Shown: positions 57,714 to 64,000 of the stretch, piece after piece
Numbering within the stretch: the stretch's first letter is position 1
How the letters are laid out: each line of letters starts with the position of its first letter
From: an uncultured Gemmiger sp.
GTDB taxonomy: Bacteria; Bacillota; Clostridia; Oscillospirales; Ruminococcaceae
Assembly (NCBI GenBank): GCA_944388245.1
Contig: CALXIA010000003.1
Location: 1-64,000 of the forward strand
DNA length: 64,000 nt
Reading direction: 5' to 3'
The notes under the pieces: generated by a model
What the model was told of the DNA's origin: nothing
The model's database searches: none
What the model saw: only the letters and a program-made list of their open reading frames with translations
Position numbers and translations under genes: made by a program

Positions 57714-58499
57714 TTACAAAAACTGCCAGGTGTTGTAGATGCTGATGCCGATGATCACGGCCATCAGGCCCATGAAGAGTTTGTCCACGGCCTTGTTGTC
57801 CATGCGGCGGTTGCAGGCGCGGCCCAGGATGCCGCCCAAAATGCCGCCCACCACCATGAGCACCAGCTTGTACCAGGCGAACTCCGGCACGGTGCGGGTG
57901 ACCAGGGTGGCCCCCACGCTGGTGATCTGGCTGAACAGGATGATGTACAGGCTGTTCTGGGCGGCGGTCTTGGTGTCCATGCTGAAGAAGAAGAAGAGCA
58001 CCACCAGGTTGATGGGGCCGCCGCCGATGCCCAGGAAGCTGGACATGATGCCCAGCGCCAGGCCGATCACCACGCAGGCGGCCAGGCTGTTGACCTTATG
58101 GGTGGGGATGCGGGCCTTGAAGATGGTGTAGAGCAAGGTGCCCAGGGTGATGACCGCCAACGCCGCCGCCTGCACCGCGCCCACGGTGTTGGGGTCGTCG
58201 AACAGGGCCTTGACGGCGGTGAACATCTGCTTGCCCACGATGCCGCCCACCGCGGCGCCCAGGGCCAGCGGGGTGCCGGTGCGCAGGTTGACCTTGCTGT
58301 CCCGGGCGAGCATGCTCTTGCCCACCGAGTAGCAGCTCATGGCCAGCACGGTGCAGCCGGACAAAAAGCTGATGGTGGAAACGCTGTCCAGATGGAACAG
58401 GTCCAGGGTGGGCTTGATGATGACCCCGCCGCCAATGCCGCAGATGGCCCCGGCCACGCTGGCCAGCAGGCTGATGATAAAATAGGCGATCACTTCCAA
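57714..58499 (-). CDS. TauE/SafE-family anion permease
   Basis: This 261-residue protein has about eight membrane helices and the two-fold TauE/SafE repeat, seen in 'GAICGIGGGVIIKPTLDLF' and 'MSSFLGIGGGPINLVVLFF'. Members move sulfite, sulfonates or other small anions out of the cell. The TTG at 58499 is the likely start, 10 bases after AAAGGAG; an upstream GTG lies before the ribosome site. The presence of sulfatases and maturases in the window makes a role in sulfate or sulfite release attractive but unproven. Confidence 0.85.
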   Translation of the reverse strand: MEVIAYFIISLLASVAGAICGIGGGVIIKPTLDLFHLDSVSTISFLSGCTVLAMSCYSVGKSMLARDSKVNLRTGTPLALGAAVGGIVGKQMFTAVKALFDDPNTVGAVQAAALAVITLGTLLYTIFKARIPTHKVNSLAACVVIGLALGIMSSFLGIGGGPINLVVLFFFFSMDTKTAAQNSLYIILFSQITSVGATLVTRTVPEFAWYKLVLMVVGGILGGILGRACNRRMDNKAVDKLFMGLMAVIIGISIYNTWQFL

Positions 58500-58616
58500 G
58501 GGTATCGGGCTCCTTTCCTCGTAACTCACTGTCTTTCAGCATACCACATCCCGCCCCAAAGGGAAAGGGAAAACGGCCGCCCAGGCAAAAAACGTCCGGT
58601 TTTGCACAAAAAGGGG

Positions 58617-58683
58617 AGGGCCGGAGGATTCCGGCCCTCATGTTCAGGGGGACCGGGGGGAACGTTGTTCCCCCCGGATCGGC
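58617..58683. repeat. Compound palindromic intergenic element, half copy 6
   Basis: The right half is kept: AGGGCCGGAGGATTCCGGCCCT, then CCGGGGGGAAC-gtt-GTTCCCCCCGG and the end GGATCGGC. It lies 14 bp beyond the stop of the LarA-like gene. A weak hairpin (GCAAAA...TTTTGC near 58585-58605) replaces the usual centre. Confidence 0.85.
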
Positions 58684-58696
58684 TTATGCCTTATGC

Positions 58697-60190
58697 TCAG
58701 CCGCAGCACGGATGGCCCGGATGATGCCCGTACTCGTCCATGCAGTCCTGGCTGGGATCCTTCATGCACAGGTGGACGGCGGCCAGCTTGAAGGTCTGGG
58801 GCAGGGCCAGGATATTGGGATTCTCGCCCACGAACTTCTTCTTGGCGTCGGCCAGGGCCTCCTCGAAGGTGGCGCGGGTCTTGAGGCCCATGCTGCGGGC
58901 GATGCCCGGCTCCTGGGCGCCCACGATGTAGATGGCGCTGGTGTTCATCTCCGCGATATGGCCGCAGCTCATCATCGAGAAACCATGGAAGGGATGGAAC
59001 GCGTTGGTGAACCGGTACTTGCGGATATACTCCTCGTTGGTGGCGTAGTACTCGCCCAGACGGTTCATATCCGGCAGAGTATTCATATAATCGTGCTGGA
59101 AATCGGTCCACTGGGCCCGCAGATAGGGCCACAGCTCGTCGTGGAAGAAGCCGTTGCAGATGGAGGAGCAGATAATGACGCAATGGTCGCTCATGACCCG
59201 CTTGAACCGCAGCACCTGGGCGGACAGCGCCTGCATCAGCATGATCGGGTTGGTGCCCATGCCGTCGCCGTAGTGGAACTTCTGGGGCATGCCGAATACC
59301 AGCACGTCGTACTTCTTCTCGGCCCAGTGCACATAGGTGCGCTTGTCGGCCACCTTCCAGCTTTCGGGCATCATCTCGGCGGCGTAGCCGGAGTAGATGG
59401 CGATCTGGCGGCTCTTGGTATCCAGCACCGCGTCGCAGCAGAAGAAGGGATGGCCCATCTTCTCCTCCATGTGCATGCCGATCTCGTTGAACTTGGTGCG
59501 CATCAGGCTGCCGCCGTTGACCGGGGTGAAGTCGTTCCGGTGCATGACCTCCGGCACATGGTGGCTGGCGATGCTGCGCCAGTTGGTGATGCCGGTGGCG
59601 CAGTGCTTGTAGCCGCCGGAGTACCCGCCGTAGGGATTGCCCTGCACGTGGCCGATCAGGATGGGCAGATCCGCCTCAAACACCGTCTTGTTCATGAACA
59701 CCGGATCGCCCCGGCGGGTGGTGCCCAGGTCGATCATGTTGTCCGGATCCTCGGAGTCGTGGCTGGTCATCTGGTGGGTGTACCAGAACTCGTTGAACAA
59801 TTCCTCCCCGAAGATGGCCTTGTAATCCTCGGGCTTGGCGCGGGGATGCAGGCCGTTGGAGATGATGAACCGGATGTCCTCCTTCTTCACGCCGGCCGCG
59901 TACAGCTCCTTCAGGATCAGCTTGATGCTGACCTTGCGGTGGCTGGTGGGCTGCTCGCCGCCCTTGACCCGGTCGGGCACGATGAACACGACCTTGGCGC
60001 CGGGGAAGGCCAGCTCGCTCAGGGGCTTCATCCCGATGGGATGGTGCAGGCTCTCAAGATACGCCGCCTCCAGCTTGTCCTCGGGGATGCAGGGGGGGTC
60101 CGGCACGGTGGTGCCGGGGATGAACACGTCGGTGGTGTCGGGCAGTTCGGCGCTCATCAGGCCGTGGCCGTACTCAAAATCCAGTTTCAT
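58697..60190 (-). CDS. LarA-family nickel-pincer racemase/epimerase-like protein
   Basis: This 497-residue protein matches the LarA (DUF2088) family, whose founder racemises lactate using a nickel-pincer nucleotide linked to a Lys. Likely active-site residues are His in 'ISNGLHPRAKPED', His in 'LIGHVQGNPYGGYSGGYKH', the Lys of that motif, and His residues in 'IASHHVPEVMH'. It is about 70 residues longer than lactate racemase. It ends in a Cys/His-rich tail ('CMDEYGHHPGHPCCG') that could bind metal. It is followed upstream by TIM-like and phosphofructokinase genes in one operon, so a sugar-acid substrate is as likely as lactate. larB, larC and larE are not in the window. Confidence 0.85.
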   Translation of the reverse strand: MKLDFEYGHGLMSAELPDTTDVFIPGTTVPDPPCIPEDKLEAAYLESLHHPIGMKPLSELAFPGAKVVFIVPDRVKGGEQPTSHRKVSIKLILKELYAAGVKKEDIRFIISNGLHPRAKPEDYKAIFGEELFNEFWYTHQMTSHDSEDPDNMIDLGTTRRGDPVFMNKTVFEADLPILIGHVQGNPYGGYSGGYKHCATGITNWRSIASHHVPEVMHRNDFTPVNGGSLMRTKFNEIGMHMEEKMGHPFFCCDAVLDTKSRQIAIYSGYAAEMMPESWKVADKRTYVHWAEKKYDVLVFGMPQKFHYGDGMGTNPIMLMQALSAQVLRFKRVMSDHCVIICSSICNGFFHDELWPYLRAQWTDFQHDYMNTLPDMNRLGEYYATNEEYIRKYRFTNAFHPFHGFSMMSCGHIAEMNTSAIYIVGAQEPGIARSMGLKTRATFEEALADAKKKFVGENPNILALPQTFKLAAVHLCMKDPSQDCMDEYGHHPGHPCCG

Positions 60191-60205
60191 GGGTCGCTCC
60201 TTTCA

Positions 60206-61042
60206 TTACTTGCCCAGATACAGGCGGATGATGTCCAGATACTCGTCGGGATAGAAGCCGATCTCGCCGGCAAAACGGGTCAGGGCGATGAGCCCGCCGT
60301 CGATCTCGGGGATGGAGGCCAGCATCTCGGCGTTGTCGGTCTTGAGGCCGCCGCCGTAGACCACGTCCAGCCCGCCGGTGCGCTCCTTGACGAAACGGGC
60401 GATCTTCTCGATGTAGGGTTTGTCCGCGGGGGTCTTGCCCGGCCCGATCGACCAGATCGGCTCGTAGGCGATGACCACCCGGCTCTTGTCCACGCCGGCC
60501 AGGCCGATCTCCAGCTGCTGGCCCAGCACCTGCTGCCAGGCGTCCTGCTCCTCGCTCTTTTCCCCGATGCAGTACAGCACCTTCAGGCCCTGTTTCTGGG
60601 CGCAGAGGATCTCCTGGTTCAGCAGCCGGTTGACCGCAGCGGTGTCGGTGACGCCGGCCTCGGCCAGCACGCCGGCCTTGTCGTTGCGCTCCTCACAGTG
60701 GCCGATCAGGGCGGCGGTGCAGCCCAGGGCCCGGGCGGCGGCGGCGGGGCGATTGGAGGTAAAGGCGCCGAAGTTGCCGCCGGGGGCCACGTCCTGGCGA
60801 TAGACGCCCTGGCAGCCCACCTGCACCCGGCTGCCCGGGCACAGGGCCGCGGCGGCGCTGAGCAGATGTGCCTCCGGGAAGAACTGCACGAACTCCACCT
60901 GGGCGGGGTCGTACTTGGCCAGGCCCGCCTGGGTGCCCTCCACCACGGCGCGGCCCCAGTCGGCCAGGGGGGCCAGACGGTTCACCCCGCCCAGCTCCAC
61001 CGGCACGTCGAAGCGTTTCAGGTTCAGAAAGATGTGTTTCAT
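60206..61042 (-). CDS. Triosephosphate isomerase-like enzyme, divergent
   Basis: This 278-residue TIM-barrel protein has the TIM active-site pattern: Asn-x-Lys at the N-terminus ('IFLNLKRFD' instead of NWKMN), His in 'ALIGHCEERN' (usual form GHSERR) and Glu in 'VIAYEPIWSIGPGKT'. The phosphate-binding end is 'VVYGGGLKTDNAEML'. It is longer than standard TIM (about 250) and differs at several signature positions. It may therefore act on another sugar phosphate, as the erythrulose-phosphate isomerases do. It sits between the LarA-like and phosphofructokinase genes with gaps of about 15 bp. Confidence 0.85.
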   Translation of the reverse strand: MKHIFLNLKRFDVPVELGGVNRLAPLADWGRAVVEGTQAGLAKYDPAQVEFVQFFPEAHLLSAAAALCPGSRVQVGCQGVYRQDVAPGGNFGAFTSNRPAAAARALGCTAALIGHCEERNDKAGVLAEAGVTDTAAVNRLLNQEILCAQKQGLKVLYCIGEKSEEQDAWQQVLGQQLEIGLAGVDKSRVVIAYEPIWSIGPGKTPADKPYIEKIARFVKERTGGLDVVYGGGLKTDNAEMLASIPEIDGGLIALTRFAGEIGFYPDEYLDIIRLYLGK

Positions 61043-61056
61043 GGGTCAGGCCCTCC

Positions 61057-62232
61057 TTACAGATCGTTCTTGAAGGTGACGAAGGGGCGCAGCGGCCCGC
61101 CGATCAGCGGACGGCACCACGCCACAAAGGCGTCGGTCACGTCGTTGCCCCGCGCGTTGATGAACTCGTCGGGCATGGTGCGCTCGGTGAGCATGACCTG
61201 CTCGATGGGGATGCGGATGGGTCTCACCGCGTACTCCGCCCCGGGCAGCCGCTCGAAGCCGATCATCACGCCGGTCTGGCCCTCCAGGGCGGCCTTGACC
61301 GCCTCCGCCCCCGCCAGCACCGCCTCGTCCCGGTCCACCGGGGACTGGAAGGCGATGGAGGCCCGGCCGCAGATGCCGGGTTTCTCGCTGCGGGCCTTGT
61401 AGCCCAGCTTGCGGATGACCAGGTTGGCCAGATGGGCGCTCACGTCCCCGTAGTAGGTGGCCCGGCCCACCTGGAAGATGGGCTCCACGATGGGCTGGCC
61501 GTCCGGGCCGGTCAGGCCCTCGCTGGCCACCACCACCACGCCGCCCTTCTTGTCCACCAGGGCCTTCACGTCGGCCAGGAACTCCTCCTCGATGAAGGGG
61601 CGCTCGGGCAGGTAGATCAGGTCGGGGCCGTCCCCGTCGCCGGAGCGGGCCAGGGCGCTGGCCGCGGCGATCCAGCCGGCGTTGCGGCCCATGGCCTCGA
61701 TGATGCTCACGTGGATGGGCAGCGCCCGCACGTCCTGGCTGACCTCGCTGACGGTGGCCGCGATGTACCGGGCCGCCGACCCGAAGCCGGGGGCGTGGTC
61801 GGTGACGGCGATGTCGTTGTCGATGGTCTTGGGGATGCCCACCACCCGCACGTCGGCCAGGCCCAGGGCCTGGCAGGCTTTATACACCTTGCCGCAGGCG
61901 TCCATGCTGCCGTTGCCGCCGTTGAAGAAGACGTACTGGATGTTGTGCTTTTGAATGACCCGGGCGATGGCCTCGTAGTCCTCCGGTTCCAGATGGTCCC
62001 GGCTGGTGCCGATGGCCGAGGCCGGGGTGGAGAGCAGCAGCTCCAGCCGCTCGTCGCTGACCGTCTTCATGTCCAGGAACTGCTCCCGGATGACCGCGCC
62101 GCTGCCGCCGATGGCGGCATAGATGTGGTCCACTTCGGCGTACTTCTTGGCCTCGGTGACCGCGCCGTAGAGCGAGGCGTTGATCACCGCGGTGGGCGCG
62201 CCGCCGTGGACCAGCAGAACGTTCCCCTTCAT
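61057..62232 (-). CDS. Phosphofructokinase-family enzyme, possibly PPi-dependent
   Basis: This 391-residue member of the phosphofructokinase superfamily has the catalytic 'PKTIDNDI' motif. Lys in place of Gly there is typical of pyrophosphate-dependent enzymes. The other discriminating site reads 'FNGGNGSMDAC': Gly after the acidic position, as in ATP enzymes, and Asn where Asp normally binds Mg. The N-terminal loop is 'VHGGAPTAVINASLYG' instead of the usual GGPAPG. Other motifs are 'IEAMGRNAGWIAAAS' and 'IGTSRDHLEPEDYEAI'. The phosphate donor and even the substrate are uncertain. It is the first gene of the operon and follows a clear promoter. Confidence 0.88.
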   Translation of the reverse strand: MKGNVLLVHGGAPTAVINASLYGAVTEAKKYAEVDHIYAAIGGSGAVIREQFLDMKTVSDERLELLLSTPASAIGTSRDHLEPEDYEAIARVIQKHNIQYVFFNGGNGSMDACGKVYKACQALGLADVRVVGIPKTIDNDIAVTDHAPGFGSAARYIAATVSEVSQDVRALPIHVSIIEAMGRNAGWIAAASALARSGDGDGPDLIYLPERPFIEEEFLADVKALVDKKGGVVVVASEGLTGPDGQPIVEPIFQVGRATYYGDVSAHLANLVIRKLGYKARSEKPGICGRASIAFQSPVDRDEAVLAGAEAVKAALEGQTGVMIGFERLPGAEYAVRPIRIPIEQVMLTERTMPDEFINARGNDVTDAFVAWCRPLIGGPLRPFVTFKNDL

Positions 62233-62299
62233 GGGCGTGTACCTCCTTGTTTGTTCAGGTGGCAGGGCGGCCTTCGGGCGCGCCCCTTTCTTAACTTTT

Positions 62300-62329
62300 A
62301 TTATACGGAAGCGCCGGCGGGCAAGTCAA
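62300..62329 (-). promoter_or_regulatory. Promoter of the pfk-tim-larA operon
   Basis: On the minus strand TTGACT (62324-62329) and TATAAT (62300-62305) are 18 bp apart, about 68 bp upstream of the phosphofructokinase start. Confidence 0.78.
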
Positions 62330-62359
62330 TCAAGCGGATCGGGCGGGAGAGCCCGGTTC

Positions 62360-62374
62360 ACGCAAACGTTTGCC
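62360..62374. promoter_or_regulatory. LacI/CcpA-type operator upstream of the pfk promoter
   Basis: ACGCAAACGTTTGCC contains the perfect palindrome GCAAACGTTTGC, a shape typical of LacI-family operators. It is centred about 38 bp upstream of the -35 edge, which would suit an activator or a looping repressor. Confidence 0.6.
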
Positions 62375-62437
62375 CTGACACAGACAACCCGACCGGGCCC
62401 CCCGGGAACCGGGAGGCCGCGGACGGAAAAACCGGAT

Positions 62438-63598
62438 TCAGCCGGCGGTGTAGACCCGGCGGCCCTCCACGAAGGTGGCGGCCACGGCGCCCTCGTCGCT
62501 GATGAGGGTGATGTCGGCGTCGTAGCCGGGCAGCAGGCGGCCCTTGCGGTCGCCCAGGCCCAGCAGGTCGGCGGGGTTGGCGCTGAGCAGCTTGGCCAGC
62601 CGGTAGGGGGGCAGGCCGGTGAACCGGCGCAGGTTGGCGAAGGCGCGGCTCATGGTCAGGGTGCTGCCGGCGCGGCTGCCGCCGTCGGCCAGCACAGCGT
62701 CGCCGTTTTTCACGATCACGTCGTTGACCCCCAGCTTGAACCGGCCGTCGCCCAGGCCGGCGGCCATGATGCTGTCGGTGATGGCGATGACCCGCTCCTC
62801 CCCCTTGGCCTTGAGCAGGATGCGCACGGTGCCGGGGTGCAGGTGGATGCCGTCGCAGATGGCCTCGGCGTAGATGTCGCTCTCCAGCACCGCGCCGCTG
62901 ATGGCGGGGAAGTGCTGGTGCAGCAGCTTCATGGCGTTGAAGGTGTGGGTGGCGCTGGCCGCGCCGCACCGGATGCAGCGCCAGGCGGTGTCGTAGTCGG
63001 CGCCGGAGTGGCCGATGGAGATGGACACCCCCGACGCCACGGCTTTGGGGATGAAGTGCTCCACCCCCTCCACCTCGGGGCTGACGGTCATGCGGCGGAT
63101 CCGCCCGCCGCTGGCCTTCTGGTACTGCATGAACTTGGAGAAGTCCGGGGTCTGGAGCAGGTGCTCGGGCATGGCGCCCTTGTACTCGGCGCAGAGATAG
63201 GGGCCCTCCAGATGGATGCCCAGCACCGCCGCGCCCTCGGTGATCTCGGGGGCGGCCATGCCGATGGTATGTACGTACTGAAGCAGGGCCTCGTGGCTGT
63301 CGGTGAGCAGGGTGGGCAAAAAGCCGGTCACACCCTGGCTGGCAAAGAAGGCGCTGACCTTGGCCAGGCCCTCCTTGTCGGCGCCGTTCATGTCCACCCC
63401 CACCGCGCCGTGGGTGTGGATGTCCAAAAAGCCGGGCATTACCAGCAGCCCGGCGGCGTCCACCGCCTGGGCGCCGGCGGCGGTCAGCCCCTCGCCCACC
63501 GCGGTGATGCGGCCGTCCTCCACCAGCACGTCCGCGGTCTGCATACCGTCGGGCGTGCAGACCGTGCCGCCCCGAATCAACCAGGTCGTATTGTTCAT
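62438..63598 (-). CDS. nagA: N-acetylglucosamine-6-phosphate deacetylase
   Basis: This enzyme removes acetate from GlcNAc 6-phosphate (or GalNAc 6-phosphate in some strains) in the cytosol. The 386-residue amidohydrolase shows 'PGFLDIHTHGAVGVDMNGA', 'LGIHLEGPYLCAEYKGAMPE', 'ISIGHSGADYDTAWRCI', 'THTFNAMKLLHQ' and 'AITDSIMAAGLGDG' with the catalytic Asp. It probably handles the HexNAc released from mucin or milk glycans, complementing the GH112 island. nagB is not seen here. A GCAAACGTTT-like site lies upstream of its promoter. Confidence 0.96.
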   Translation of the reverse strand: MNNTTWLIRGGTVCTPDGMQTADVLVEDGRITAVGEGLTAAGAQAVDAAGLLVMPGFLDIHTHGAVGVDMNGADKEGLAKVSAFFASQGVTGFLPTLLTDSHEALLQYVHTIGMAAPEITEGAAVLGIHLEGPYLCAEYKGAMPEHLLQTPDFSKFMQYQKASGGRIRRMTVSPEVEGVEHFIPKAVASGVSISIGHSGADYDTAWRCIRCGAASATHTFNAMKLLHQHFPAISGAVLESDIYAEAICDGIHLHPGTVRILLKAKGEERVIAITDSIMAAGLGDGRFKLGVNDVIVKNGDAVLADGGSRAGSTLTMSRAFANLRRFTGLPPYRLAKLLSANPADLLGLGDRKGRLLPGYDADITLISDEGAVAATFVEGRRVYTAG

Positions 63599-63681
63599 TG
63601 TATCCTCGCCGCCTTTCTGAAACGCTGTGCGCGGGCAGCGGCCATGCGCCGACCGCCCAAAATTTTTCTGTTGTGTATACT

Positions 63682-63710
63682 AGTATGATGCATTTTGGCC
63701 AAAACCGCAA
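63682..63710 (-). promoter_or_regulatory. Promoter of nagA
   Basis: On the minus strand TTGCGG (63705-63710) and CATACT (63682-63687) are 17 bp apart. A second overlapping set (TTGGCC / TATACA, 17 bp) is also possible. The leader to the start codon is about 75 bases. Confidence 0.55.
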
Positions 63711-63731
63711 TGCAAAATCCGCCGAAAATCC

Positions 63732-63746
63732 CGCAAACGTTTCCCC
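63732..63746. promoter_or_regulatory. LacI/CcpA-type operator upstream of the nagA promoter
   Basis: CGCAAACGTTTCCCC matches the left three quarters of the palindrome at 62360-62374. It is centred about 29 bp upstream of the -35 edge, one helical turn different from the pfk site. Confidence 0.5.
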
Positions 63747-63876
63747 CATTTGCACAAAGGCGGGCGGCGGGAAATTTTCCTGTACAAACCGCCGCCGGGC
63801 TGTGGTATAATGGATTTCGTATCGAACCAGCACGAATCGGGCCGCGGGCCCGGCAAGCGCGGAGAGGAGCGGCAAG

Positions 63877-64000
63877 ATGGACGAGATCCGGTTGATCGCC
63901 TGCGACGTGGACGGCACCCTGCTGCAGCAGGGGGAGACCGAACTGCGGCCGCAGCTGTTTGAGCTGATCGGGCGGCTGGCGGCGCAGGGGGTGGAGTTCT
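63877..64000 (+). CDS. HAD-superfamily (Cof-type) phosphatase, 5' end only
   Basis: The first 41 residues are visible. They begin 'MDEIRLIACDVDGTLLQQGE', where the first Asp of the D-x-D-G-T-L motif is the HAD nucleophile. Such proteins remove phosphate from sugar phosphates or nucleotides. The ATG at 63877 has GGAGAGGAG upstream, and a TATAAT (63806-63811) is the likely -10. The gene runs past the right edge of the window. Confidence 0.88.
   Translation, partial: MDEIRLIACDVDGTLLQQGETELRPQLFELIGRLAAQGVEF

Noticed and set aside
58640..61402. A plus-strand open frame of 920 codons opposite larA and the TIM-like gene
   Set aside because: It is a shadow of two well-supported minus-strand genes and has no recognisable motif or ribosome site.

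Overview
This looks like a high-GC member of the Bacillota, probably a gut-associated clostridium of the Oscillospiraceae/Ruminococcaceae type (relatives of Faecalibacterium, Gemmiger or Subdoligranulum). The reasons are strong GC-rich codon use, AGGAGG ribosome sites, sigma-A type promoters, anaerobic radical-SAM sulfatase maturases, an Rnf-like membrane cluster and mucin-sugar genes. The genus is inferred, not proven.

Layout. 0-1.4 kb: AT-rich debris (a truncated phosphotransferase), a tRNA-Ser 3' fragment and two intact tRNA-Ser genes. 1.6-8.9 kb (minus strand): a DEAD-box helicase, a DUF1015 protein, then the unit rpe-rnfD-rnfE-rnfA-DUF4015. In this unit the three Rnf-like membrane subunits appear to lack their redox-cofactor residues, and rnfB, rnfC and rnfG are absent. 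9.2-11.3 kb: a two-component system. 11.54-24.60 kb: a lower-GC, horizontally acquired island of about 13.06 kb bounded by 11-bp direct repeats (ATGAAATTAGG). The right-hand repeat is the start of ychF. The island carries an ABC sugar importer, a GH112 galacto-N-biose/lacto-N-biose phosphorylase, two signal-less sulfatases, an AraC regulator, a sulfatase-maturing enzyme truncated at the left junction, and decayed Tn916-type xis/int genes. It reads as a module that imports sulfated mucin or milk disaccharides, desulfates them in the cytoplasm and cleaves them by phosphorolysis.

24.6-36 kb: housekeeping genes (ychF, an interrupted mtnN, ppiB, a MATE exporter, malQ, a GNAT acetyltransferase, an AlaX-type editing protein, trmB) and a padR-DUF1700-DUF4097 envelope-stress-like operon with a clear operator. 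36-53 kb (minus strand): one long aromatic-amino-acid operon, pheA-aroB-aroC-aroQ-aroF, then eight tandem paralogous family-2 glycosyltransferases, then aroA-tyrA and a WYL regulator. 53-58.5 kb: hflK-hflC, a second complete sulfatase-maturing enzyme, a LacI-family regulator and a TauE/SafE permease. 58.7-64 kb: a LarA-like protein, a TIM-like isomerase, a phosphofructokinase, nagA, and the start of a HAD phosphatase. GCAAACGTTT-type palindromes lie upstream of both the phosphofructokinase and nagA promoters.

A recurring intergenic element (four complete and two half copies) sits at gene 3' ends. Each complete copy is about 190-200 bp and consists of nested palindromes around a bidirectional terminator-like hairpin. 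In two places it supplies or touches the stop codon of a gene. The strongest candidates for new biology are this repeat family, the cofactor-less Rnf-like membrane module, the eight-gene glycosyltransferase array inside the shikimate operon, and the ychF-targeting sulfoglycan island.
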